From Helicobacter aurati (GTDB lineage: Bacteria > Campylobacterota > Campylobacteria > Campylobacterales > Helicobacteraceae), in assembly GCF_003364265.1 (NCBI RefSeq), contig NZ_NXLW01000008.1, positions 1 through 64,000 of the forward strand: 64,000 bases of DNA, written 5' to 3'. The notes under the pieces were generated by a model. That model did not search any database. It was given only the letters and a program-made list of their open reading frames with translations, and was not told where the DNA came from. The position numbers and the translations under genes were made by a program. This document shows positions 1-8,761 of this stretch, in pieces. Position 1 is the first letter of the stretch, and every line of letters begins with the position of its first letter.

Positions 1-196
1 CCATATATGTTTCTTCATCCCGAAAATGTGTTTTCATATACTCAAAAAGTGCCGCTAACATTTTTTTTATTTCTGCAGGATCAGTCTGCTTACCTATCAT
101 ATTACCTGCCATATTTGCTAATTCGAAAAGCTTCTTGTGTTGCTCATCAATAAGGTAATTTCCAACGCTATATTTATCATCCCAAGCTAGCAACAT
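1..196 (-). CDS. Bacteriohemerythrin, partial (C-terminus beyond window)
   Basis: The N-terminal 65 residues of a hemerythrin-like oxygen/iron-binding protein are present, and the rest lies left of base 1. The ATG at 194-196 follows an AGGAGT ribosome binding site, the same arrangement as in the next copy. The protein begins MLLAWDDKYSVGN and contains the first di-iron ligand histidine in DEQHKKLFELA and the start of the HFRDEETY motif. Nucleotides 1-196 are almost identical to 677-867, with only scattered changes such as ADN to AGN, so this is a recent tandem duplicate. Family knowledge: bacteriohemerythrins bind O2 at a non-haem di-iron site and may serve oxygen storage, sensing or delivery. 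Confidence 0.85.
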   Translation of the reverse strand, partial: MLLAWDDKYSVGNYLIDEQHKKLFELANMAGNMIGKQTDPAEIKKMLAALFEYMKTHFRDEETYM

Positions 197-225
197 AATA
201 ACTCCTACTGCTTGACTGATTGATC

Positions 226-867
226 TTAGTTGACCTCATGATCGGTAACATATTTGATATTTGTTGTGCAATCTTGGCATTTATGTGTTTCTTCTCCACT
301 TTGAATCTTTGCATGAATATCTGGCGCAATGTTATAAGTATTTCCACATAAACAAGTGTATATATGCATTACTCCTTTTTTGCCTTTTGCTTTTGTTTCC
401 AAAGTGGAACTTTTTAGTATGCTTGTACTTTTATTTTCTGTGGTTGGAACATTTGTTGTGCTGGCTTGTTTTGCTCTTTTTGCTTTCATATCCTCTCGGT
501 AATTATGATACCCCATATCTTCTTGTAGGATATGCTTTAAGAGCCATTGTTCCATGATGATAACAAGTTGTTGTTTGAAGTCATGCTTCATATTTTTGAC
601 TAGTAAAGTTATTTCTGCGATAATCTGCTTGTGTTTTTCTTTGTGAAGATTTAATCCGGGATACTGTATGCCTGCCATATATGTTTCTTCATCCCGAAAA
701 TGTGTTTTCATATACTCAAAAAGTGCCGCTAACATTTTTTTTATTTCTGCAGGATCAGTCTGCTTACCTATCATATTATCTGCCATATTTGCTAATTCGA
801 AAAGCTTCTTGTGCTGCTCATCAATAAGGTAATTCCCAACACTATATTTATCGTCCCAAGCCAACAT
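226..867 (-). CDS. Bacteriohemerythrin with C-terminal zinc-ribbon-like extension
   Basis: The first 130 residues or so form a four-helix hemerythrin domain. The di-iron ligand pattern is visible: His in DEQHKKLF, HFRDEE, HKEKH and HILQED. After a Lys/Thr/Ser-rich linker (about 135-170), the C-terminus carries a CxC pair (YTCLCGN) and a CxxC pair (KCQDC), which look like a small zinc ribbon or rubredoxin-like knuckle. Usual bacteriohemerythrins are 130-150 residues; this one is 213. A longer reading frame starts at 903, but the ATG at 867 has an AGGAG ribosome binding site at the right distance and matches the tandem copy's start. Inference: a cytoplasmic O2 or iron protein whose extra metal knuckle could mediate binding or redox sensing. 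Confidence 0.85.
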   Translation of the reverse strand: MLAWDDKYSVGNYLIDEQHKKLFELANMADNMIGKQTDPAEIKKMLAALFEYMKTHFRDEETYMAGIQYPGLNLHKEKHKQIIAEITLLVKNMKHDFKQQLVIIMEQWLLKHILQEDMGYHNYREDMKAKRAKQASTTNVPTTENKSTSILKSSTLETKAKGKKGVMHIYTCLCGNTYNIAPDIHAKIQSGEETHKCQDCTTNIKYVTDHEVN

Positions 868-916
868 AATAACTCCTTTACTCATTAAAACTAAATAAAC
901 CATTAACTTGCTAAAA

Positions 917-925
917 ATTATAGCA
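917..925 (-). promoter_or_regulatory. Extended -10 promoter for the bacteriohemerythrin gene
   Basis: On the minus strand the sequence reads TGCTATAAT, about 50 bases upstream of the ATG at 867. It is an extended -10 element of the housekeeping sigma type common in Helicobacter. A second TATAAT lies at 945-950 on the same strand. Confidence 0.45.
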
Positions 926-983
926 TATTACATAAAAATTTTTAATTATACTCTAACCAGACTTAATTTACTTGGTTTGAGAA

Positions 984-992
984 TTGTATAAT
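984..992 (+). promoter_or_regulatory. Extended -10 promoter for the SurA-like gene
   Basis: The sequence TTGTATAAT lies about 80 bases upstream of the ATG at 1070, in the divergent region shared with the hemerythrin gene. No clear -35 is visible, which is usual in this group. Confidence 0.4.
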
Positions 993-1069
993 GGGTTTAG
1001 TTAGTCGTTACAATGTTATTATTTAACTTTTCTAGTTAGAATCAAAGGGCTAAGAATTAGGAGAAAGCA

Positions 1070-2008
1070 ATGGGTTATTATAAGGTATTTATTTTGTTTT
1101 TAGGATTCTCGATAGGCAGTATTGTATTTGCTTTAGAAGAAGCGCAGTTGCAAGCCACAAGGTCCGATACTCAAACTCAAGACATGCAAATAGATTCTCC
1201 TAAGCATACAATTAGCTACAAAAAGAGAAATATTGTTGATGGCATTGCCCTTTTTGTCAATGGAGAACCTATTACCCTCTATGCAATTTCCCAAGCAGAA
1301 AAAATGCTCAATACAGACAAATTGCGAGCCACAGATTTTCTTATTATGGAAGAGTTACGTAAAGAGGAAATTAAGCGATTAAAGATAGAGGTAACAGACG
1401 CGCAAATAGATTCTCAAATTAACCAAATAGCCGAGCAAAACAACATGAATTTGAATCAATTTTATGCAGCAGTTGTAAAAGAGGGCATGTCATTAAGCGA
1501 ATATCGCGCAAAACTTAAAGAGCAGATGTTAATGCAAGATTTGATGCGTAAGATCTTATTTTCGAGTAATATAGGACAAGAAGATGAATTGCGTAAATAT
1601 TACAATGAACATTCAGAAGAATTCCTTATCCCCAAAAGAGTGCAAAGTATTAAATTTGTTAGTAAGGATAAACAAAGCTTGGAATCTTTTATACGATCGG
1701 GACTTTCTTCACCATTACCTAGCAATATTGCAAAAGGCGAGGAAGAGTTAGAATTAGAGAGCTTGCCACATCAGATTGCAGATGTGTTTCTTACTACGTC
1801 GCAAAATACCTTTACTCCAGTTTTGGAATCAGGGGAAGGTAGTTATGTTGCATTTTTTGTGAAAAATAAACTTGATATAACCCACGTGGATTTTGAGAAA
1901 GCAAAAGGCTATATTGTTCAAAAACTTATGATGACTAATCAAGAAAAGATTCTTGCAGAGTATTTTGAGCGCGTAAGAACTCGCTCAAAAATTGTGTTTA
2001 TTCGCTAG
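1070..2008 (+). CDS. Periplasmic SurA-like chaperone (SurA N-terminal domain)
   Basis: The 312-residue product starts with a signal peptide (residues 1-22, hydrophobic core FILFLGFSIGSIVFA). It then has a SurA-N-type region (about 55-185) that opens with GIALFVNGEPIT and continues as long charged helices. The remaining part has no clear parvulin catalytic motif, so chaperone rather than isomerase activity is the safer inference. The ATG has a GGAGAAAG ribosome binding site. The next gene begins 6 bases after the stop, so the two are probably cotranscribed. Family knowledge: SurA-like proteins escort outer-membrane proteins through the periplasm. Confidence 0.75.
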   Translation: MGYYKVFILFLGFSIGSIVFALEEAQLQATRSDTQTQDMQIDSPKHTISYKKRNIVDGIALFVNGEPITLYAISQAEKMLNTDKLRATDFLIMEELRKEEIKRLKIEVTDAQIDSQINQIAEQNNMNLNQFYAAVVKEGMSLSEYRAKLKEQMLMQDLMRKILFSSNIGQEDELRKYYNEHSEEFLIPKRVQSIKFVSKDKQSLESFIRSGLSSPLPSNIAKGEEELELESLPHQIADVFLTTSQNTFTPVLESGEGSYVAFFVKNKLDITHVDFEKAKGYIVQKLMMTNQEKILAEYFERVRTRSKIVFIR

Positions 2009-2014
2009 AACAAT

Positions 2015-3091
2015 ATGGAGAGAGAACATTATAGAATCAAAGATTTCATTCCGCGTAGTTTGAGTGTGAAATCGCATAGAGTGTATCTTTCTGGTTCTCC
2101 TTCTAGTGGTAAGACAACATTAGCGTTAATGGGAGAGGCTGTTTCGTCTCTTTGCTATATTAATCTTATGTTTGCTTCTAATAAGAAGTTATTGCAAGAA
2201 GCAAAAAAGAAATTATTATCTGTAGATTCAGGAATCAAACTTATTGTAATTGACAATTACCGAGAAGGTTTTTTAGATAGCGAATTACTTTCGCAATTGG
2301 ATGAAATAAGAATTATTTTGATTGGTAAATATGCCGTTTATAAACAAGATTCTATGCTTAGAGATTTTTCTTACGTAATATTACGACATTTGAGCTTTGA
2401 AGAATATTTGGCTAGCGATACAAAGAATCTTGGCATAGAGTCTCTTTTTGGAAATTTTATCCAATGTGGTAATGCACCTGAAATTTATCATTTACCTCGA
2501 TTCCAAAGAGAGCAGAGAAAGTGGCAGATCATGAGGCTTGCCTTAGAAGAGAATCTTGCTATTTTTTGTGCTATGTTGTCCTTCCAATCACTAAAGATAA
2601 CTACTAATAGCCTTTATACGCAATTAAAAAATTGTGTACAAATTTCTAAAGACCGTCTTTATCCCCTCATAGAAAAGCTGCAAGATGAATATATTATCTC
2701 TGTATGCGAGCATACCAACAACATAGAATCAAAGCACAAAAGATATAAGTTATATTTTTATGATTTTTCACTTTTTGTGTTTGCTGATAATAAGCATTTT
2801 TTGCGCATGTACGAAAATATGGTTTATTTAGAGCTTATTGCGCGTGGGTTCATGTTGTGTTACGATGATTACTTTGATTTCTTAGACAAAAAGAAGCGAG
2901 TGTATTTTCTGTGTATGCCTTTTGCAAGCCTAGAAAGCATACAATTGCGCATCAAGAATCTTCAATCTATGTTTACAACTCGAGATAGACAACTCATTAT
3001 TGTGTCTATGAGTCTCAATAAACAATTAAGCAAACATATCGACATTGTGGATTTCACGAGTTTGTATAATCTTAGCACTTTAGAAGCATGA
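2015..3091 (+). CDS. P-loop ATPase of the AAA_14/DUF4143 type
   Basis: The 358-residue protein carries a Walker A P-loop (GSPSSGKTT, about residues 27-35) and a hydrophobic strand ending in a likely Walker B (LIVIDNY). It looks like the bacterial ATPase family with a C-terminal DUF4143-like part, a group usually of unknown function. The C-terminal half (about 190-350) includes a probable winged-helix stretch and a nuclease-like strand-rich end, but no catalytic motif is certain. It follows the SurA-like gene by 6 bases and precedes glmU by about 60 bases. No function is assigned. Confidence 0.65.
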   Translation: MEREHYRIKDFIPRSLSVKSHRVYLSGSPSSGKTTLALMGEAVSSLCYINLMFASNKKLLQEAKKKLLSVDSGIKLIVIDNYREGFLDSELLSQLDEIRIILIGKYAVYKQDSMLRDFSYVILRHLSFEEYLASDTKNLGIESLFGNFIQCGNAPEIYHLPRFQREQRKWQIMRLALEENLAIFCAMLSFQSLKITTNSLYTQLKNCVQISKDRLYPLIEKLQDEYIISVCEHTNNIESKHKRYKLYFYDFSLFVFADNKHFLRMYENMVYLELIARGFMLCYDDYFDFLDKKKRVYFLCMPFASLESIQLRIKNLQSMFTTRDRQLIIVSMSLNKQLSKHIDIVDFTSLYNLSTLEA

Positions 3092-3114
3092 GCTGATAAG
3101 AATCCAATTTATAG

Positions 3115-3120
3115 TATAAT
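3115..3120 (+). promoter_or_regulatory. Candidate -10 element for glmU
   Basis: TATAAT lies in the short gap before glmU, 30 bases upstream of its ATG, and could give glmU its own promoter. Confidence 0.35.
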
Positions 3121-3150
3121 CATCGTATAAGTTTCGTTAAAAGGTTGGAT

Positions 3151-4512
3151 ATGACATCAGTTGTTATTTTAGCTGCTGGGTTGGGGACAAGAATGCGTTC
3201 TACTGTTCCAAAAGTGTTGCATAAGATTTGTGGCAAAAGCATGCTTGATTATACTATTGATACTGCCTTAAGTGTGAGTTCTGATGTGCATGTTGTTTTA
3301 TTTCATCAAGAACAAGTGATTAAAGAACATATTGAGCAGCGTTATCCTCTCTATTTACGTGATAAATTACATTTTCATACGCAAATGTATGCTAAGTATC
3401 CGGGTACGGGTGGAGCACTTATTGCAGAATCTTCCGAAGAACATGAGCAAGTAAGACTCTTGCCATTACAGGGAGACAGGGTAATTGTCATGAGTGGGGA
3501 CACGCCTTTTGTAGATGTTGCAGATTTAGAAGTATTATTGCAGAGTCGCGCAGATATTTGTGTTGGAATTTTTGAAACAAACAATCCTTATGGCTACGGT
3601 CGTATTATTACCACAAATAGCAGCGGGAATCCATTGTGTATTCGCCAGATCATTGAAGAAAGAGACTGCACACAAGAGCAAAAGCAAGTGTCTCTTGTCA
3701 ATGGTGGAGTGTATTGTTTTCAGAAAGAGATTCTTTGTAAGTATATTGCTTCATTATTACCAAATAACAATCAAAGTGAGTATTACCTTACGGATATTAT
3801 TAGACTTGCTGCACTTGATGGGGTATTAATAGCTGGGCATATTTTAGAATCAGAGCATCTTTTAGGGATAAACTCTAAGGTAGAATTAGCAAAAGCGCAG
3901 GATATTATGTTGGATAGTTTGCGATTAAAGGCAATGCAGCAAGGGGTAATTATGCGTATGCCTAAGAGTATTTATATAGAAAATGATGTGGTGTTTGAGG
4001 GGGAATGTATCCTTGAAAATGGCGTTTGTATCACAGGTAGAAGTATCATTAAAGATTCCCATATCAAAGCACATACAGTAATAGAGAATAGCAGTATTAT
4101 CAAGAGTGATATAGGACCTAATGCCCATATTCGCCCGTCTTGCATGATTACCAATTCGCATATTGGTAATTTTGTGGAGTGTAAAAACGCCAATCTTACG
4201 GGTGTTAAAGCTGGACATTTGAGCTATCTAGGAGATTGTAGAATCGATGAAGGAAGTAATATTGGTGCTGGAGTGATTACCTGTAATTATGATGGTAAAA
4301 AGAAACACCAAACACTAATTGGCAAGAATGTATTTGTGGGGAGTGATTGTCAATTGGTTGCGCCATTAGAAATACAAGATAACGTTTTAATTGCGGCAGG
4401 CAGCACGGTTACTAAGAGTGCAAAATCTGGATCTCTTGTTATTGCAAGGCAAAAACAGACTACCCATGAAAATGGTTTTTTTCGCTTTTTCGAGCAAGAT
4501 AAGGAATCTTAA
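3151..4512 (+). CDS. glmU: Bifunctional UDP-GlcNAc pyrophosphorylase / GlcN-1-P acetyltransferase
   Basis: GlmU acetylates glucosamine-1-phosphate and uridylylates the product to UDP-GlcNAc, the cytoplasmic precursor of peptidoglycan and lipid A. The N-terminal nucleotidyltransferase signature LAAGLGTRMR is at residues 7-16, followed by the PKVLHKICGK substrate loop. GTGGAL and MSGDTPF match the uridylyltransferase core. From about residue 250 the sequence has the hexapeptide repeats of a left-handed beta helix, including GAGVITCNYDG and FVGSDCQLVAP. Length (453) is normal for the family. The TTG at 3145 is rejected as start because AAGG sits just before it and is correctly spaced for the ATG at 3151. 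Confidence 0.97.
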   Translation: MTSVVILAAGLGTRMRSTVPKVLHKICGKSMLDYTIDTALSVSSDVHVVLFHQEQVIKEHIEQRYPLYLRDKLHFHTQMYAKYPGTGGALIAESSEEHEQVRLLPLQGDRVIVMSGDTPFVDVADLEVLLQSRADICVGIFETNNPYGYGRIITTNSSGNPLCIRQIIEERDCTQEQKQVSLVNGGVYCFQKEILCKYIASLLPNNNQSEYYLTDIIRLAALDGVLIAGHILESEHLLGINSKVELAKAQDIMLDSLRLKAMQQGVIMRMPKSIYIENDVVFEGECILENGVCITGRSIIKDSHIKAHTVIENSSIIKSDIGPNAHIRPSCMITNSHIGNFVECKNANLTGVKAGHLSYLGDCRIDEGSNIGAGVITCNYDGKKKHQTLIGKNVFVGSDCQLVAPLEIQDNVLIAAGSTVTKSAKSGSLVIARQKQTTHENGFFRFFEQDKES

Positions 4513-4937
4513 AAGACAAAATAGCAAGCAAATACTTATAGAAGTAGGTTAGGTTACTACACAAACAATAAGATTCTATGAAACTATCTTGAACAAGAGG
4601 AATAAAAAGTTCAATGATTTTAACGAGAAGTGAGTAGCCGCATTCTTTGTTGATAAGAAAGTTTAGTCATAACAGCTTAAATATAGCCAATGAAAAGATA
4701 ATATTGTGTTGGTGTACTGATATTAAATGTAGTCTTATATTTAGTATAAAATTCATAATATTTTAATATTTCTCTCTAAAATCCATAAGCCGAAGTTATA
4801 TAGTTATATGGATAACTAAAATATTTATATCTGTAAAATAATCAATTCGTAGAGAATTTGAGATTGATTGATGTATTGTCATGATTTGTAATTGAGTTTA
4901 TGTTTCAAGCAGTGCAGATTCTAAAACTTACTCTGTT
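4513..4937. other. 425-base AT-rich intergenic region, no gene seen
   Basis: This gap lies between the convergent glmU and glyQ genes. It contains no credible reading frame with a ribosome binding site, no recognisable relic and no strong hairpin followed by a T-run. A weak 6-base inverted repeat at 4794-4817 (AGTTAT...ATAACT) is the only structure noticed. Confidence 0.6.
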
Positions 4938-5879
4938 TTATAACGTATTCTTAGTGTTTTCTAATCTCTGTGCCCTTTCTTTTTCTTGTTCTTTATAGCA
5001 AATTGCACAACCTTTCGCAAGTTGTCGAATCTTAAGAATATATTCTTGTCTTTGTGAAACCGATAATGCCCCTCTAGCGTCAAGTATATTAAAGAAATGG
5101 CTTGATAATATTGTATAGTCATAAGCCGGTAGTGGCAATTTTGATTCTAGGCAGTGTTTCGCCTCATTTTGGAAGTTTTCAAAGGTTTGTAATAAAAATT
5201 CAACACTTGCAATTTCAAAATGGTACTTGGAAAATTCATATTCTGCTTGTAAATGAACATCTGCATAAGTTTTTGTCGTGTGAGGCTGGATTTTATCATG
5301 TCCATTCCATGCAATTTTAAATAGAGATTCTACTTCTTGTATATACATTGCTAATCTTTCAATACCATAAGTAATTTCTACGCTAATACTTTCGCAGGGA
5401 ATACCACCTACTTGTTGAAAATAAGTAAACTGCGTGATTTCCATGCCATCAAGCCATACTTCCCAGCCCAATCCCCACGCACCGAGTGTAGGAGATTCCC
5501 AATTGTCCTCTACAAAACGAATATCATGCGCATAAATATCAAGCCCTAGAGTACTTAAGCTCTGCAAATAAAGCTCTTGAATATTGTTTGGCGACGGCTT
5601 AATAAGTACTTGAAATTGATAATAGCTTCCTAGACGGTTGGGATTCTCACCATAACGACCATCAGTTGGTCTACGTGAAGGAGCCACGTAAGCTACCGCC
5701 CATGAGGTTTTATCCAAACTTCTTAACAAAGTTGCGGGGTGGAAAGTACCAGCTCCCGCGGGTAAATCATAGGGCTGCAGGATAATGCAACCTCTTGTAG
5801 AATCTGCTTCTTGTTCATTAAACGTTGCATTTGCCCAAAAGGATTGTAATCGTAAAATAATTTCTGAAAATGAAAGCAT
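4938..5879 (-). CDS. glyQ: Glycyl-tRNA synthetase alpha subunit
   Basis: GlyQ is the catalytic alpha subunit of the bacterial heterotetrameric glycyl-tRNA synthetase. The 313-residue product shows the family landmarks: [13 protein letters not shown] at the start, [42 protein letters not shown] and [18 protein letters not shown]. Length is close to the usual 300. The ATG at 5879 is chosen over the upstream TTG at 5885 because an AAGG ribosome binding site sits 6-7 bases before it. The beta subunit gene (glyS) is not adjacent and must lie elsewhere, as in other Helicobacter. Confidence 0.97.
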   Translation of the reverse strand: MLSFSEIILRLQSFWANATFNEQEADSTRGCIILQPYDLPAGAGTFHPATLLRSLDKTSWAVAYVAPSRRPTDGRYGENPNRLGSYYQFQVLIKPSPNNIQELYLQSLSTLGLDIYAHDIRFVEDNWESPTLGAWGLGWEVWLDGMEITQFTYFQQVGGIPCESISVEITYGIERLAMYIQEVESLFKIAWNGHDKIQPHTTKTYADVHLQAEYEFSKYHFEIASVEFLLQTFENFQNEAKHCLESKLPLPAYDYTILSSHFFNILDARGALSVSQRQEYILKIRQLAKGCAICYKEQEKERAQRLENTKNTL

Positions 5880-5978
5880 AATCAACCTTGACCTTAGGAT
5901 AATGTCTAATTATACACTACTGTGATTAGCAATTGGTGTTTTGAGAGCATAAATATTCGTCTATGTAACTTTATATAT

Positions 5979-5993
5979 TAATAATAAATATTA
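5979..5993 (+). promoter_or_regulatory. Candidate Fur box upstream of the TonB receptor
   Basis: The 15-mer TAATAATAAATATTA matches the H. pylori iron-Fur consensus TAATAATnATTATTA at 13 of 14 defined positions. It lies about 120 bases upstream of the TonB-dependent receptor start at 6111, where iron-repressed control would be expected. The region is very AT-rich, so chance matches are easier than usual. Confidence 0.5.
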
Positions 5994-6110
5994 AATTTAT
6001 ATATTTTTAAGTTTTGTTATGATATTCTCTATATATTATGAATATCAAAAAGTAATTGATATTAATTTGATTTTTCCTTATGATTAATTTATATATAAAG
6101 GTTATTAACA

Positions 6111-8305
6111 ATGAAAAAGGGAATATATGTAAGCCAAATCCTTCTCTTGATGGTAAGCTTGTCTGTTGTTCATGCAGAGGATTCCAATTCGCAAATGTTG
6201 CTGGCGCAAGTCAAAGAGACAAAATCTTATATACTTGATAAAATTATCACTACCGCTACGGGTTTTGAACAAGATATTAAAAATGCTCCAGCTTCTCTAT
6301 GTCTGTAATTAGTAATAAAGATTTACAGAGTCGCCCTATTAGGGATTTAAGTGAGGCTATTGCACAAATACCTGGTGTAAGTGTTGATGTTGGAGCAACA
6401 AGCTTTGGTGGTTTTGCAGTCTCCTTACGGGGTATGCCGGCGAGCTATACTCTTTTTCTTGTCGACGGTGTAAGGCAGGATAGCGATCAGGAGACATTTC
6501 CTAATGTGAATTTCTCACAAGGTTCTTTCATGCCTCCTATTGCGGCTATTGAAAGGATTGAGGTTATTAGAGGTCCTGCTTCTACAATCTACGGAAGTGA
6601 TGCTATTGGTGGTGTTGTGAATGTGATTCTTAAAAAGAGTTTTGATAAATGGGTAAGCAATGCTACACTAGAGGCTACAGCACAAGAGAGGCAAATATTC
6701 TCTAATTATTTGGGTGTTTCGCTTTTTACTGCTGGTCCTCTAGATTCACTTAAGAAATGGTCATTGCAATTAAGAGTAAAAGACACGTTTTCTTTTTCTC
6801 CCTTAGAGAGGCTATCTAATCTGAACTATAATCCTTCAGATGCAAATTCAACGCCCACATTAGGACCGAATGAAATTTCACTTATTGGTGCTGGCAAAAG
6901 CAATCAATACCAAATAGGCACGCGATTGGGATATGCAATGAATGAGCATAATTATTTCTATACTGATTTTGCACATTTTGGTCAATGGTATGATCCTCAT
7001 GCGTTTGAGAATACTCTTTTCATGCGCAATAATTTTCTCTTAAGACATCAAGGTAGTTATGGTACAAATGGTATTATTCGCACAGATTCAAGTGTGCAGT
7101 ATAATAGCAACTACAATGAAACGCGCAATAGATTAGGGCAGGATATAGTCGCAGAGCATAAGACAATTGTTCCATTTTGGCGTATGAAAGTTATAGCTGG
7201 AGGACAATACGTCTACAACACTATTACAGCACTTAATGGTACGAAATTTGGGGGCGATGTTCCCACATTGCTTGATAGGCACAATTTTAGTATTTTTGCT
7301 GAAGATGAATATATGATTCTGGATAATGTAATTCTTACATTTGGTGGAAGATTAAACGTCAATTCAAGTTTTGGTTTTAATTTTTCTCCACGAGCTTTCT
7401 TTATTTATCATATCATGGAGGATAGTATTTGGGGTTTTACATTGAATTTGGGGGTGTCTACTGGCTATAAAGTTCCCACAATCACACAAGTTGCACCCGG
7501 TTGAAGCTCTAGCACAGGCAGAGGTGCTATTAGGATATATGGGAATCCGGATTTGCAACCAGAGTCTTCGATTAATAGTGAAGTTACTCTCATGCACGAT
7601 ACAGATTGGCATGAAATAACTCTTACAGGATTCTATACTGATTTTAGAGATAAGATTTCTAGTATTGCGGTAGCCGTCGGTGGCGCATTGCCTGCAGGAT
7701 TTATATGTCCTAGTGGAAGTGCTGTTGGCAGTATTCAACCGGGTTGCCAAAATCCTATCAATGTTGATACCGCGCGAAGTTATGGAATTGAGCTTGCAGC
7801 CCAGCTTAAGCCACTTGATATAAAAATCGGAGATATTGGATTCACACTTTCTTATACTTGGAATAAGAATGAGGCAACTTCAGGAGCTCAAAAGGGATTG
7901 CCTCTTGCAAATATTCCTGAACACACTCTGAATATGGCTCTAAATTATTCCTATCATGATATTTTTGGAATATTTTTACGTGGGGAATTTCGTGCGAAAC
8001 AATTGCGAACGAATATTTTAGGTAGGAATAGCACCACCTCCGCTTTAGAGACGATTCTTGCAAGCAATCCCAATGTTAGTAGATACTATAATCCTTATTT
8101 TCTTGTACATTTGGGAGGTAACTATAATATTACGAATTTTTTACGATTAAATTTTGGAATCTATAATTTATTAAATCAAAACTTTGTAGATTTTTATATT
8201 ATTAATAGCAATGCCTCTGGACAAACAACAAGCACTGCTTATAATAATTATGCTAACATTTATGAGGGTAGGCGATATTATCTTTCACTTAGTATGGATT
8301 TTTAA
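6111..8305 (+). pseudogene. TonB-dependent siderophore/iron receptor, inactivated by a frameshift and a nonsense codon
   Basis: Three consecutive pieces together make one outer-membrane receptor of about 730 residues. The first (6111-6308) has a signal peptide ending in VVHA and the plug start TTATGFEQDIKNAPAS. The second (6299-7504) continues the plug (VISNKDLQSRPIRDLSEAI, RGPASTIYGSDAIGGVVN) and the first barrel strands. The third (7553-8305) is the rest of the barrel, ending with the aromatic terminus YYLSLSMDF. Lesion one is an extra CT near 6295 (GCTTCTCTATG): removing one CT restores frame. Lesion two is an in-frame TGA at 7502-7504 after TQVAPG, with coding continuing straight on. It faces feoA and has a candidate Fur box upstream, fitting iron uptake. 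The substrate is not known. Confidence 0.88.
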
Positions 8306-8388
8306 ACGTAATTGGATAGAGATTCTAATAATAGAAGTCAGTTGAATAAAACAATATGTACTTTCTTAATTTCTACAAGTTCTTTATT

Positions 8389-8646
8389 TTAGATTTCGTG
8401 ATTATGTGCTGAATCTTTTTGATATTCTTTAACATTAATGAGACGTGCCTCTCTTTTTCGTAAGGCGACGTGATTACCATGTACGTTAAAGCTGTAAGTG
8501 TCTTTTGCTAGAGAAGTGTGTTGCAATACGGCAATATTCCCCTCGCATAATCCCATTGCATAGAATCTCTGTTGCAAGTCATAAGAAGCAGAATCAATCG
8601 AAGTAATGAGATATTGTTTATTAAATTGAGAATCCACAAGTGTCAT
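8389..8646 (-). CDS. feoA: FeoA-like ferrous iron transport protein
   Basis: This 85-residue protein has the small SH3-like FeoA fold pattern, with LQQRFYAMGLCEGN as the typical R-L-x-x-M-G-(L/F)-x-x-G turn and VALRKREARLINV at the end. FeoA is a small cytoplasmic accessory protein of the FeoB ferrous iron permease. FeoB is not in this window, so the gene stands alone. It is convergent with the broken TonB receptor, and together they make an iron-related spot. A promoter-like TATAAT lies on the minus strand at 8690-8695. Confidence 0.85.
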   Translation of the reverse strand: MTLVDSQFNKQYLITSIDSASYDLQQRFYAMGLCEGNIAVLQHTSLAKDTYSFNVHGNHVALRKREARLINVKEYQKDSAHNHEI

Positions 8647-8689
8647 AGTAATGCCTTTTTGCTATATTTTTGCTATATATTGCAGTTAA

Positions 8690-8695
8690 ATTATA
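8690..8695 (-). promoter_or_regulatory. -10 element for feoA
   Basis: The minus strand reads CGCTATAATTT about 45 bases upstream of the feoA ATG, a standard -10 hexamer. A 10-base tandem (TTTTGCTATA twice on the plus strand) lies between it and the start codon. Confidence 0.45.
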
Positions 8696-8722
8696 GCGTA
8701 AAAGGTTAAATTTTAATATTTA

Positions 8723-8731
8723 TGTTACAAT
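8723..8731 (+). promoter_or_regulatory. Extended -10 promoter for hisC
   Basis: TGTTACAAT lies 31 bases upstream of the hisC ATG. The identical 9-mer precedes cheY at 14200, suggesting a shared promoter type. Confidence 0.45.
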
Positions 8732-8761
8732 ATGCAAATTTATAACAGGTTAGGGTTTTTT

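Noticed and set aside
4794-4817. Inverted repeat AGTTAT...ATAACT as a terminator or operator
   Set aside because: Arms of only six AT-rich bases and no following T-run; such repeats are expected by chance at this composition.
7364-7750. 128-codon antisense frame within the TonB pseudogene
   Set aside because: Shadow of the barrel coding strand, with no domain features.
8647-8690. 10-base tandem TTTTGCTATA in the feoA leader as a functional repeat
   Set aside because: Only two copies in a very AT-rich leader; not convincing as a regulatory or variable element.
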